From Mesorhizobium sp. B2-7-1 (GTDB taxonomy: Bacteria; Pseudomonadota; Alphaproteobacteria; Rhizobiales; Rhizobiaceae): a stretch of DNA of 46,415 nucleotides. The notes under the pieces are model-generated. The model ran no database searches and was not told where the DNA came from. It saw nothing but the letters and a program-made list of their open reading frames with translations. Of the stretch, positions 25,106 to 33,317 are shown piece by piece. Position numbers and translations under genes: made by a program. The DNA lies in NCBI RefSeq assembly GCF_006440735.1, contig NZ_VFUA01000046.1, positions 1 to 46,415 of the forward strand, read 5' to 3'. Within the stretch, counting starts at the first letter, position 1; each line of letters starts with the position of its first letter.

Positions 25106-25567
25106 TCATTGCTCCTGATTGGGAGCGGATTTGTGGCCCGGCCTCTCGTCGGCGCCGAGCACGCCGTCGCCGTTCTTGTCGAGCTTGGCGAAGCGCTTGG
25201 CGAGGAAGGCGTCGAGCTCGCCCTTGTCGACGAAGCCGTCCTTGTTGGCGTCCATGCGCGCGAAGGATTTGGCCGGATCGCCCTTGGCCTTGCGCGCTGT
25301 CTGGAAAGCGGTCCACTCGGCCAGGCTGACCTTGCCGTCATTATCGGTGTCGGCCCGCATGAACGCCTTTTCCCGGCGCGCCTCGAACTTTTCCAGGGTG
25401 AGGCCGGACTTTGCGAGGTCAGACTTGGTGAGGTCGGACTTGGCCGCAACAGGAGCCGAGCTGCTCGGCGCCGCCTGGGCTGGCGCGGGGGTCGGCGTCG
25501 TCGTCTGGGCGACCGCGGCCGCGGTCTGCAAACCAAGGGCAACGACGAATATCGTGTGGCGGATCAT
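25106..25567 (-). CDS. Exported EF-hand (calmodulin-like) protein
   Basis: This 153-residue protein has a signal peptide (MIRHTIFVVALGLQTAAAVAQ), an Ala/Pro/Thr-rich linker, and three EF-hand loops at residues 73-84 (DTDNDGKVSLAE), 106-117 (DANKDGFVDKGE) and 130-141 (DKNGDGVLGADE). All three loops have the D-x-D/N-x-D-G pattern and a final Glu, so calcium binding is likely. It is the first gene of the sigma factor operon, suggesting that periplasmic calcium or metal binding is tied to the sigma-dependent response. Confidence 0.9.
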   Translation of the reverse strand: MIRHTIFVVALGLQTAAAVAQTTTPTPAPAQAAPSSSAPVAAKSDLTKSDLAKSGLTLEKFEARREKAFMRADTDNDGKVSLAEWTAFQTARKAKGDPAKSFARMDANKDGFVDKGELDAFLAKRFAKLDKNGDGVLGADERPGHKSAPNQEQ

Positions 25568-25722
25568 GCTCTCGTCTCCGGTTGGGCGCGGCCATTGGCG
25601 GCCGCGCTTCAGCCGTTAAACGCAAGGCAGAGCAAAATCCGTCGGTCCTTTTCCGCCGGGCAAAGTTCCCCGGAATCCGGCCCGGCCGGACCGGATCGTC
25701 CCCGAAGGACGGAAAGCGACGG

Positions 25723-25911
25723 CTATCTCGGCTGGTCGACAGCCACCAGCTGGTCCGGCTTGAAGCCGGCATGCTGCGGGGTCCAGACGTCGCCTTCGCG
25801 GTTGAACCAGTGGCACAGATACATGCCGGACGCCGCGCCGTCGCTGATTGTCATTTCCGGGCCTCCGGATTTCAGCCTGACGACGTCTCCGGTCTTGAAA
25901 CTGTTGGGCAT
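25723..25911 (-). CDS. DUF2158 (YodC-like) small protein
   Basis: This 62-residue protein reads FKTGDVVRLKSGGPEMTISD, then CHWFNREGDVWTPQHAGFKPDQL. This is the full DUF2158 domain: a small beta-barrel with GGPxMTV-like and CxWF elements. Its start has GGGAGG 8 nt upstream; the longer open frame to 26115 is not supported. The function of the family is unknown. It is a single gene with no close same-strand partner. Confidence 0.88.
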   Translation of the reverse strand: MPNSFKTGDVVRLKSGGPEMTISDGAASGMYLCHWFNREGDVWTPQHAGFKPDQLVAVDQPR

Positions 25912-26016
25912 TTCGACCTCCCATGCTGACAAAGGGAGTTTCCCACCAACATCGATTCCCGACAATGGCCGAGATGCGCATGTGAAGTGGTGCAGGGCGG
26001 GAAGGCGTGGAAAACG

Positions 26017-26033
26017 GGTGCCGCTTGCGTGAC
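26017..26033. repeat. Direct repeat of the tRNA-Thr 3' end (possible attachment-site remnant)
   Basis: GGTGCCGCTTGCGTGAC is an exact 17-bp copy of 26682-26698, the 3' end of the tRNA-Thr gene. With gaps and mismatches the similarity continues outward (CGTGGA-AAA before it in both copies). The repeats bracket about 665 bp downstream of the tRNA. Confidence 0.7.
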
Positions 26034-26111
26034 ACGCCGGATAACACTGAAGGCGTGGCCTGATCATGCCGAGGCTTTGGGGCCGAAGCAGCGGCCCGAT
26101 CGCTCCCGGGT

Positions 26112-26324
26112 TCAATCGGTGTCGCGCCGGGGAGCAGGCGGCTGCACCGATCGACCGTCGTCTCCGGCCGGGCGGACTGTCATGGACTTTTCATCGGGCC
26201 ACAACGCCTGTGCCTTCATCACCGCTGCCAAGAGATCATCTGCTTCAACGCTTCCGATTTCAGTCAGACGCGGGCTGTTGACTCCCGCTTCGAAATCGAC
26301 GTGATAGACCGTCCAGCTCCTCAT
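26112..26324 (-). CDS. Hypothetical small protein
   Basis: This 70-residue frame (MRSWTVYHVDFEAGVN ... TVRPAGDDGRSVQ) has balanced amino-acid use and a mixed beta/alpha pattern. I do not recognise the family. ATG 26324 has a modest GGA 8 nt upstream; the frame remains open to 26801 but would run through the tRNA, so the long form is rejected. It lies between the two tRNA-derived direct repeats and could be cargo of a small integrated element. The rest of that interval (26325-26680) shows no gene and looks less GC-rich than its surroundings, with a CCCTTA/TAAGGG hairpin at 26554-26570. Confidence 0.5.
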   Translation of the reverse strand: MRSWTVYHVDFEAGVNSPRLTEIGSVEADDLLAAVMKAQALWPDEKSMTVRPAGDDGRSVQPPAPRRDTD

Positions 26325-26680
26325 TGCATTTCCGGCAATTCGCGTCTCTGCACGGGCAGGCGGATGGAAGCCCGGCTCGCTTTTTGTGGTTAGGATTTTG
26401 AGGTCCGCAAGCCGGGCATGCACCGACCGATGGGCGGGGGGCTTGGGGTTATCAGCCGGCGCGATCGCGAGACTGTCTGATTGCCCGCTAGCCCACAATC
26501 GACCGAGGTCCATCCTGCCGGACGCATTGGTCCGAAAGGATAAAAGATATAGCCCCTTATTCCGTAAGGGAAGATTGGCCCGGCGGTGATCCTTTATCAC
26601 CTGCCCCATTGCCGATGATTTGCGGGCAAGCCGCCCAAGCGCTCGGCCTTGAGCAATGGTCTGGTTCTCGTGGAGAAATT

Positions 26681-26756
26681 TGGTGCCGCTTGCGTGACTC
26701 GAACACGCGACCCCATCATTACGAATGATGTGCTCTACCAACTGAGCTAAAGCGGC
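26681..26756 (-). tRNA. tRNA-Thr (anticodon CGT)
   Basis: The gene folds as a full cloverleaf on the minus strand. The acceptor arm GCCGCTT pairs with AAGCGGC, followed by discriminator A and an encoded CCA (complement at 26681-26683). The D arm is GCTC-AGTTGGTAGA-GAGC-like, the anticodon stem CATCA/TGATG encloses loop TTCGTAA with anticodon CGT, and the T arm GCGTG-TTCGAGT-CACGC is intact. It reads ACG threonine codons. Confidence 0.97.
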
Positions 26757-27092
26757 CCGGGAAGCGTCAGGCTTCCAGAATGGGCTGGGTGATAGACTCA
26801 ACCGCTCGCTAATTCAAGATGGGCAGCGGTGAATTCCGGCCTCGCCGGCGGCAATTCCGATCTACGGTTACCGCGCATCGGGCGCGTGTACGGCCCACGG
26901 CGGTATGCGGGCCGGCCGTCCTTTGCACCGGGCTGGCCGGAGCGGCCGCGCCGGCGGTGACGAAAAATGTTGATTCTTCAACAAAAAATGCCGAAATGGC
27001 TTTGGCCGGCAAGGCAGCCGCTCGCGTTGATCGATTGGTCGTCCGCGGCTGACGATCAGACAACCGTGAGCGAACGCGCAGAGGGAGCTCGC
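26757..27092. other. 336-bp intergenic region between tRNA-Thr and a rightward gene
   Basis: No convincing gene is seen. It should hold the leftward tRNA promoter and the rightward promoter of the gene at 27093. A small perfect palindrome (TGTTGA TTCT TCAACA, 26968-26983) flanked by A-runs lies here. On the minus strand it is followed by T residues and could weakly stop antisense transcripts. Confidence 0.5.
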
Positions 27093-28289
27093 TTGGACCC
27101 CATCGAGAAAGCGATCCGCAATGCCTTCGAGAAAGGCAATGCCGAGGACCGGGCGTTCCGCGAGAAGGTCTATCGATCGGCCTTTGCAGCGCTCGACCGC
27201 GTCCTGCAGGCCAATCCGAACGTCACGGTCGAGGCCGCCATCAGCCGCCGCAAGGCGGTCCAGGCCAAGATCGCCGAGATCGAATCGGAGTTCCTGCAGG
27301 CCGTCCCCGATGTGACGCTGCCGCCGGAAAACGTCGCGCCGGCCGGCAACGGCGTGCCGGATCCCCGCGTCGAAGCGCCGGCCGTATCGGCCGCGCCATC
27401 GGTCGATGCGCCATTGCCGCCGTCGCAAACCGCGCCGTCGCCCTCGATCACCGTCGACGGCCCGGTTCAGCCCGATGCTTCGGACCAGCCGCGTTCGCGC
27501 GTGCTGCCGCGCGTGCCCGACATCATGCCGGACGAGACGGCGCTTCCCGATGCGCCGTCGCTCGATGATTCGCCGGGTTCACCGGTCGGCAACGGCGCCC
27601 AGGTCGCGCCCGACCGCGACGAGCGCCGGATCAGGGGCCGGCGCCTGCCGCTGACCGCGATCTTCGTCGTCGCGACATTGCTCGCGGCCGCCGGCATCGG
27701 CCTCTATTTCGCCAAGCAGACCGGTGTCTTCAAGACGGCGGCCGAGCTCAACACCGGCCCGCCGGAACCGACGCCGACGCTGGATGACGAGGATTCCTCG
27801 CAGCCGGCCGAGCCCGGCTCGCCGCAGAAGCCGGGCGAGGCGGACCAGTCGAAGAACTGGATCAACGTCTTCTCGCCCGCCGACCCGACCCATGTCAGCG
27901 CGCCGTCCGACGCCGCCGCCTCGGTCATGAAGGACGATACCGGCCAGTTCCTGCGCATACGCTCGGGCGCGTCGGGCTCGGCCATCGCCTTCGATGTGGG
28001 CCAGGGCGTGCTGGAGAAGCTTGCCGGCAAACATGCCATGTTCGACATCGTCGCCCGCTCGGAAGAGGGCAAGGAAACGCAGATTTCGGTCGACTGCAAT
28101 TTCGCCGATCTCGGCGATTGCGGCCGCAAGCGCTACGCGGTCGGCCACGAGCGCAACGAATATCTGTTCGACGTGCAGTTTCCGGACAAGCATCCGGGCG
28201 CCGCCGGCACCATCGCCGTCAACTCCGACTTCGACCAGAAGGGCAAGTCCGTCGATATCTACGAGATACGCGTTTCGATCGCGGAGTGA
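27093..28289 (+). CDS. Membrane-anchored protein of unknown function with proline-rich linkers
   Basis: This 398-residue protein has a helical N-terminal domain (LDPIEKAIRNAFEKG ... FAALDRVLQANP ... IAEIESEFLQ) and a Pro/Ala/Asp-rich linker. One transmembrane helix follows (LPLTAIFVVATLLAAAGIGLYFA, about residues 187-209), then a second acidic linker and a C-terminal globular domain (NWINVFSPADPTHVSAPSD ... ISVDCNFADLGDCGRKRYAVG ... VDIYEIRVSIAE). TTG at 27093 is preferred, with GAGGGAG 6 nt upstream; an ATG at 26967 would add 42 unusual residues. I do not recognise a named family. The layout suggests a cytoplasmic helical part and an extracytoplasmic beta-rich part with two Cys that could form a disulfide. 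Confidence 0.8.
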   Translation: MDPIEKAIRNAFEKGNAEDRAFREKVYRSAFAALDRVLQANPNVTVEAAISRRKAVQAKIAEIESEFLQAVPDVTLPPENVAPAGNGVPDPRVEAPAVSAAPSVDAPLPPSQTAPSPSITVDGPVQPDASDQPRSRVLPRVPDIMPDETALPDAPSLDDSPGSPVGNGAQVAPDRDERRIRGRRLPLTAIFVVATLLAAAGIGLYFAKQTGVFKTAAELNTGPPEPTPTLDDEDSSQPAEPGSPQKPGEADQSKNWINVFSPADPTHVSAPSDAAASVMKDDTGQFLRIRSGASGSAIAFDVGQGVLEKLAGKHAMFDIVARSEEGKETQISVDCNFADLGDCGRKRYAVGHERNEYLFDVQFPDKHPGAAGTIAVNSDFDQKGKSVDIYEIRVSIAE

Positions 28290-28315
28290 TCGCACCGCCG
28301 GAGGCGGGTTGTCAG

Positions 28316-29914
28316 CTAATCAAGCAGCGCCTGCAGCGTCTCGATGCGGTCGGCTTCCGCGGCCGGCTTGTCCCAGCGCAGCCGCGAGATGCGGGGAAAG
28401 CGCATCGCCACGCCCGATTTATGGCGGGTCGAGCGGTTGAGGCCTTCGAACGCCACCTCCAGCACCAGGCCGTTCCTGCGATCGGCGCGCACCGAGCGCA
28501 CCGGCCCGAAACGCTCGATCGTGTTGTCGCGCACATATTTGTCGATCTCTCTCAACTCCTCGTCGGTGAAGCCGAAATAGGCCTTGCCGACGGGGACCAG
28601 CTCTTCCGAACCCTCAGGCCCGGACCAGACGCCGAATGTGTAGTCGGAATAGAAGCTGGAGCGCTTGCCGTGGCCGCGCTGCGCATACATCAGCACCGCG
28701 TCGATGGTGTGCGGATCGCGCTTCCATTTGAACCATGGGCCTTTCGGCCGGCCGGCGAGATAGGGCGAATTCCAGCGCTTCAGCATCACCCCTTCGATGA
28801 TCGGATGCGGCGGCGCCTGGCGCAGCCGCTCCAGCGTCTTCCACTCGGAGAACGCGACAAAAGGCGAGAGGTCGAAGCGGCTTGGGTCGAGGGTCTCGAC
28901 GAAGGTCTGGAGCCGCTTGCGGCGCTCGGCGAAGGGCAGCGCGCGCAGATCCTCGCCGTCGATCTGCAGCGCGTCGTAGCAGCGCATGAAGGCCGGATAT
29001 TGCTGCTGGATCTTCGGCGAGACGCTCTTGCGGTTGAGCCGCTGCTGCAGGTCCGAAAACGTGCCCGTCGCCTCACGCGGGTCGCCGACCAAAAGCTCGC
29101 CGTCGAGCGCCGCCTCGAAATTCATCGCCGCGGCGAGGTCCGGGAAGGCGCCGGACACGTCGTCGCCGGTGCGCGAATAGAGCCTGCGGACGCCACCTTC
29201 GCACACCGCTTGCACGCGGATGCCGTCCCACTTCCATTCCGCCGCGTAATCGGCCGGGTCGAGCTTTTCGAGATCGCCGTCGTCGACGGCGTTGGAAAGC
29301 ATCACCGGCCGGAACAGCGCAAGTGCGGCACTCCTCGGCTTCTCCGCCCGGCCTTCCAGCCAGGCGAACAACTCGGTGTAAGGCGGCGCCAGCCCGTGCC
29401 ACAGCTCCTCGATCTCGGCGACGTCGACCTGGCCGAGGTAGGCCAGCGCCTGCTTGGCGAGCCGCGCCGACACGCCGATGCGCAAGCCGCCGGTGACCAG
29501 CTTGATGATGGCGAAGCGCGCCGAGATGCTGGCGTCATCGAGCAGCCGCGCCAGCACCTTGGGCCCGTCGGAGCGGCTCGCCGCCTGCAGCCTGCCGACC
29601 ACCTCGCCCAACGTCGGCACGTGATTGGGAATATGTCCTTGGGGCTGCGGCCAGACCAGCGACACGGTTTCGGCGAGGTCGCCGACATAGTCGTAGGAAT
29701 AGCCGAACAGCACCGGGTCCATGCGCTCGACCACCAGCGCGCGCAGCATCGCCGGCTTCACCGCCGCGATGTTGAGATCGCCGGTGATGGCCGCCAGCGC
29801 CAGCCCGCGATCGGGGTCCTCGACGCTGCGGAAATAGTCGGTCAGCAGTGTCAGCTTGCCGTTGCGCGACGGCGTCAGCACGAGGCGGTCCAGGAGTTCG
29901 GCGAAACGGTTCAT
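28316..29914 (-). CDS. ATP-dependent DNA ligase (LigB/LigC-type)
   Basis: This 532-residue ligase has an N-terminal DNA-binding domain (residues 1-190), a nucleotidyltransferase domain with the adenylated lysine K228 in EWKWDGIRVQ, then RLYSRTGDDVSGAFPDL, AALDGELLV, IEGVMLKRWNSPYLAGRPKGPWFKWK, and a C-terminal OB-fold ending near LRWDKPAAEADR. The length and motifs fit the bacterial ATP-dependent ligases that act with a partner exonuclease in DNA damage repair. The exonuclease gene lies just upstream (30153-31175). The usual helicase and endonuclease partners are not beside it. The palindrome at 29953-30114 separates the pair. Confidence 0.93.
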   Translation of the reverse strand: MNRFAELLDRLVLTPSRNGKLTLLTDYFRSVEDPDRGLALAAITGDLNIAAVKPAMLRALVVERMDPVLFGYSYDYVGDLAETVSLVWPQPQGHIPNHVPTLGEVVGRLQAASRSDGPKVLARLLDDASISARFAIIKLVTGGLRIGVSARLAKQALAYLGQVDVAEIEELWHGLAPPYTELFAWLEGRAEKPRSAALALFRPVMLSNAVDDGDLEKLDPADYAAEWKWDGIRVQAVCEGGVRRLYSRTGDDVSGAFPDLAAAMNFEAALDGELLVGDPREATGTFSDLQQRLNRKSVSPKIQQQYPAFMRCYDALQIDGEDLRALPFAERRKRLQTFVETLDPSRFDLSPFVAFSEWKTLERLRQAPPHPIIEGVMLKRWNSPYLAGRPKGPWFKWKRDPHTIDAVLMYAQRGHGKRSSFYSDYTFGVWSGPEGSEELVPVGKAYFGFTDEELREIDKYVRDNTIERFGPVRSVRADRRNGLVLEVAFEGLNRSTRHKSGVAMRFPRISRLRWDKPAAEADRIETLQALLD

Positions 29915-29952
29915 GGCTGGGTGCGCCTGGGCAATAGCGAAGGCCGGCGCGA

Positions 29953-30114
29953 GGCCCCCCTCTCTGGCCTGCCGGCCATCTCCCCCTCAAGGGGGGAGAT
30001 TGGCAGCTTCAGTGCCGGCGCATCTCCCGCGACGGTGGAGATTGGCGAAAGCCGGTGCGACATCCGATCTCCCCCCTTGAGGGGGAGATGGCCGGCAGGC
30101 CAGAGAGGGGGGCC
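29953..30114. repeat. Perfect 48-bp inverted repeat between exonuclease and ligase genes
   Basis: Arms 29953-30000 and 30067-30114 are exact reverse complements over 48 bp, separated by 66 bp. Each arm also contains its own small palindrome (CTCCCCCTCAAGGGGGGAG). The element ends 38 nt before the exonuclease stop and starts 38 nt after the ligase ATG, so it fills the gap. It would form a very stable RNA hairpin. A half copy is at 18-65. Confidence 0.92.
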
Positions 30115-30152
30115 ATAGAACTCGACGGTGGCGATTGGCGAACGGTATTGCA

Positions 30153-31175
30153 TCAATCGCCCTCGTCCTCATACCCCACCAGATGCAGCGGCCGCGCGGC
30201 AATCCCCTCCAGCTCGCACCAGCGCACCAGCGCCTCCTCGCGGCCGTGCGTGACCCAGATTTCCTCCGCGCCGGTTTCCTTGATCGTGATGATCAGCTCG
30301 TCCCAGTCGGCGTGGTCGGAAATGATCAGCGGCAGCTCGACGCCGCCTTGCTTGGCGCGCTGGCGGATGCGCATCCAGCCCGAGGCGAAGCAGGAGATCG
30401 GGTCGGGAAAACGCCGCGCCCAGCGGTCGGCGAAGGCCGAGGGCGGCCCGACCACGATCGCACCGGCGAAATCGGCCTTGGCTCCGCTTTCCACAGTCCC
30501 AGGCTCCAGCCGGCCGAGCTCGATGCCCTGGCTCTGATAGTATTCGCTGAGCTTGGTCAGAGCGCCATGGATATAGATCGGCCTGTCGTAGCCGGCATCG
30601 CGCAGCAGCCGCATCACGCGCTGCGCCTTGCCGAGCGCATAGGCGCCGATCAGATGCGAGCGTTCGGGAAATTGCGCCGCCGATTTGAGCACGCGGGCGA
30701 TCTCCTCATGATCCGGCGGATGGCGGAACACCGGCAGGCCGAAAGTCGCCTCGGTGATGAAGACATCGCACCGGACAGGCTCGAACGGCAGACAGGTGGC
30801 GTCCTTCTGGCGCTTGTAGTCGCCGGAAGCGACGATGCGCATGCCCCGATGCTCGACACAGATCTGCGCCGAGCCCAGCACATGCCCGGCCGGGTGGAAG
30901 GTGACGGCGACACCGTTGATGTCGAGCGTTTCGCCAAGCGCGGCCGCCTGCGTCGTTCCGGCGAAATCCTCGCCATAGCGCAGTCCCATGATATCGAGCG
31001 TCTCTTGCGTCGCAAGCACCGACTGGTGGCCGGATCGCGCATGGTCGGAATGGCCGTGCGTGATCAGCGCCCGCTCGACGGGCCGCACCGGATCGATGAA
31101 GAAATCGCCGGGCGGGCAATAAAGGCCTTCCGGCCGGGATTTGAGCAGGTCGCTGGCGCGCATGGCTTTGAACAT
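30153..31175 (-). CDS. Ligase-associated DNA exonuclease (metallo-beta-lactamase/beta-CASP fold)
   Basis: This 340-residue protein has the metal-binding motif HGHSDHAR (H40-H45), later AGHVLGSAQI and ASGDYKRQKD, and a C-terminal IISDHADWDELI plus WVTHGREEAL, matching the ligase-associated exonuclease of the DNA damage response. ATG 31175 is used; ATG 31163 is an equally possible start. It is upstream of, and on the same strand as, the ATP-dependent DNA ligase. The two should act on the same break or nick repair pathway. Confidence 0.92.
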   Translation of the reverse strand: MFKAMRASDLLKSRPEGLYCPPGDFFIDPVRPVERALITHGHSDHARSGHQSVLATQETLDIMGLRYGEDFAGTTQAAALGETLDINGVAVTFHPAGHVLGSAQICVEHRGMRIVASGDYKRQKDATCLPFEPVRCDVFITEATFGLPVFRHPPDHEEIARVLKSAAQFPERSHLIGAYALGKAQRVMRLLRDAGYDRPIYIHGALTKLSEYYQSQGIELGRLEPGTVESGAKADFAGAIVVGPPSAFADRWARRFPDPISCFASGWMRIRQRAKQGGVELPLIISDHADWDELIITIKETGAEEIWVTHGREEALVRWCELEGIAARPLHLVGYEDEGD

Positions 31176-31272
31176 AGTGGCTAAATTTGCCGCGGGAAGC
31201 CTGTTGCAAGAGACTGCTGACTCATCCTAAACCCGCCCGCCGGCCCGCCTCGCCGGTGGGATCCTTCAAGAG

Positions 31273-32217
31273 ATGAAACCGCTCCAGGCCTCGTCGGGCG
31301 ATTTGAACGCCGACCGTCGCGCCGATTTCGCCGAGACGCTGCTCGCCTCGGGTGAGCCCGCGCAGGCGGCGGAGCTTTTGCTCGGCGCGCTGGAGCTGGC
31401 GCCGCGATGGGCCGTGGGCTGGTTTCGCCTCGGCGAGATGCAGGAAGCGGCCGGCCTGCTCGACCAGGCCGCCAGAGCCTGGGCCACCGCGCTGAAGCTG
31501 GATCCCGCGGACCGCCTCGGCGCCGCGCTCAAGCTTCAACTGATCGGCAGGGCGCCCGCCGCGGCGGCGCCGCCCAGCGCCTTTGTCGAGACCTTGTTCG
31601 ACCACTACGCCGACAGTTTCGAGGACTCGCTTGTCAAGAAGCTTGGCTACGGGCTGCCGGATTTTCTCGGGCACGCCGTCGGCAAGGCAAGGCCCGGCCG
31701 GTTTCGGCTGGCCTTGGATCTTGGCTGCGGCACCGGCCTGATGGGCGAAAGGCTGCGCCCTTTCGTCGACAGGCTGGAGGGCTACGACATCTCGGCGGCC
31801 ATGCTGAGAAAGGCGAAGGCCAAGGGTATCTACGACCGGTTGGTCAAGGCCGACCTTCAGCATTTCTCCTACATCGGAGACAGAGCCGACCTCGTGGTCG
31901 CGGCCGACGTGTTCATCTATCTGGGCGCCCTCGAACATATCGTCGGCGCGGTGGCCGGGATGCTCGCCGAGGACGGCCTATTCACGTTCTCGCTCGAGAC
32001 GCTTGCCGGCGGCGGCGATTTCGCCCTTTTGCCGTCACGGCGTTACGCTCATTCCGAGGCCTATGCGCGGCGCGTGCTTTGCGCCAATGGGCTTGCGGTC
32101 CTGTCGCTGGAAAGCATGGTCATCCGGCACGATCGGCGCGATCCGGTCGAGGGCCTGGCGATCGTGGCCGGCCACCGCGCCGCAGCTGCCGAGGCAAGGA
32201 TTCCGTCAGCCGCATGA
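31273..32217 (+). CDS. TPR-containing SAM-dependent methyltransferase
   Basis: This 314-residue protein has one to two TPR-like repeats at residues 18-90 (AETLLASGEPAQAAELLLGALEL, WFRLGEMQEAAGLLDQAARAWATAL). A class I methyltransferase domain follows, with the SAM motif LDLGCGTGLMG (148-158), acidic GYDISAAM, and LVVAADVFIYLG. This class is often annotated as a contractile-injection or TPR methyltransferase; the substrate is unknown. It is divergent from the exonuclease gene with a 97-bp gap. Confidence 0.9.
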   Translation: MKPLQASSGDLNADRRADFAETLLASGEPAQAAELLLGALELAPRWAVGWFRLGEMQEAAGLLDQAARAWATALKLDPADRLGAALKLQLIGRAPAAAAPPSAFVETLFDHYADSFEDSLVKKLGYGLPDFLGHAVGKARPGRFRLALDLGCGTGLMGERLRPFVDRLEGYDISAAMLRKAKAKGIYDRLVKADLQHFSYIGDRADLVVAADVFIYLGALEHIVGAVAGMLAEDGLFTFSLETLAGGGDFALLPSRRYAHSEAYARRVLCANGLAVLSLESMVIRHDRRDPVEGLAIVAGHRAAAAEARIPSAA

Positions 32218-32339
32218 GCCGGACCTTGCTGCGAAAAAGCCTGAATGGCATGGTCGGGGTAGCGCGGGGCGGTGACCCAAGTGTTTTGCGCAATTCCGAA
32301 CGGAAAGCCCTTTCCCGGAGTTACCCCAAGGAGGGATCC

Positions 32340-32714
32340 ATGCGCTGGACCATGGTTGTGGTGGCGTCCTGCCTGACGGTCGCCGGCTGCGTCGGCGGCA
32401 CGTCGATGGCCGAGCGCCAGGACGAGGATGTCCAATCCTCATTGCAATATGACGACGTGCCTTGCGACCAATTGCTGGCGCAGCGCAATCAGCTGGCGCA
32501 GCAGAACAATCTGCCGGTCACGGCCAAGCCCGGCTTCTCCAATCCGGCGATGGGCTTCGGCCCGTTCATGCCGGACACGCGCTCCAAGGCCTCGCGCGAC
32601 AGCAACAAGGCGAGCGGCGAGATCGACGCCATGAACCGTTCGATCGACCGTCGCGACTGCGGCAAGCCGAAGAAGAAGGAGACGTTCGGGCTGCCCGGCT
32701 CGAAACCTTCCTGA
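32340..32714 (+). CDS. Small putative lipoprotein
   Basis: This 124-residue protein has a lipoprotein signal ending in the lipobox LTVAGC (Cys17). The mature part is hydrophilic, with DDVPCDQLLAQRNQLAQQNNLP and KASGEIDAMNRSIDRRDCGKP. Asp is not at position +2 (VGG follows Cys), so outer-membrane sorting is likely. Start 32340 has a near-perfect AAGGAGG 5 nt upstream. No named family is recognised. Confidence 0.85.
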   Translation: MRWTMVVVASCLTVAGCVGGTSMAERQDEDVQSSLQYDDVPCDQLLAQRNQLAQQNNLPVTAKPGFSNPAMGFGPFMPDTRSKASRDSNKASGEIDAMNRSIDRRDCGKPKKKETFGLPGSKPS

Positions 32715-32789
32715 GTATCCGACATTCGGTATTCCGTTTGACGCTCGGCCGGATCGCCGCGCGTTTGATCGCGCTTGAAAGACCAACCG

Positions 32790-33317
32790 ATGAATCTCTC
32801 GGATATCGGCGACCGCATCTGTATCCTGGGACCGTCCAACAGCGGCAAGTCCACCCTCGCCAACGCGATCGCGCGCAAGCGCGGCCTTGAAGCCGTTCAC
32901 CTCGATCAGCTCTTTCACCGGCCCAACACGGATTGGGAGCAGCGTCCAAGGGACGAATTCATTGCCCTGCACGATATAGCCATCGCCGGCGAGCGCTGGG
33001 TGATGGACGGAAATTACTCGGTTTGCATGCCGCAGCGTCTCCGGCGGGCGACAGGCCTGATCCTGCTGGATATCTCCACGGCTTCGAGTCTTCTGCGCTA
33101 TTTCAGGCGAACGCTGTTCGAAAAGGACAGGCTCGGCGCTCTGCAAGGCGGGCGCGACAGCGTCAAATGGGACATGATCCACCACATCGCCGTGGTCCAG
33201 CCGCGAAACCGCAAGAAATACCGGGCGATGTTCGAAGAGTTCGATCTGCCGAAGCTGCAGCTGTCTTCGCTGCGGGCGATCAAGCAGTGCTTCCGAGACT
33301 GGGACCTGGCGAGATAA
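32790..33317 (+). CDS. P-loop NTPase, adenylate-kinase-like (DNA topology modulation/FlaR family)
   Basis: This 175-residue protein has Walker A GPSNSGKST (14-22), VHLDQLFHRPNTDWEQRPRDEF, and WVMDGNYSVCMPQRLRRATGLILLD. That pattern is shared by small kinases annotated as topology modulation or FlaR-like proteins. A substrate such as a nucleotide or small hydroxyl compound is likely but unknown. ATG 32790 is preferred to an upstream TTG at 32775. Confidence 0.82.
   Translation: MNLSDIGDRICILGPSNSGKSTLANAIARKRGLEAVHLDQLFHRPNTDWEQRPRDEFIALHDIAIAGERWVMDGNYSVCMPQRLRRATGLILLDISTASSLLRYFRRTLFEKDRLGALQGGRDSVKWDMIHHIAVVQPRNRKKYRAMFEEFDLPKLQLSSLRAIKQCFRDWDLAR

Noticed and set aside
25665..25669. GGAAC on the minus strand upstream of the EF-hand/sigma operon as an ECF -35 element
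   Set aside because: No matching -10 (CGTT-type) was found at the proper spacing.
26112..26801. A 229-residue leftward frame
   Set aside because: It would translate through the tRNA-Thr gene; only the last 70 residues have a plausible start.
28118..30118. A 666-residue rightward frame
   Set aside because: It lies antisense to the DNA ligase, is rich in Arg/Ala/Gly/His and resembles no protein family; typical high-GC shadow.
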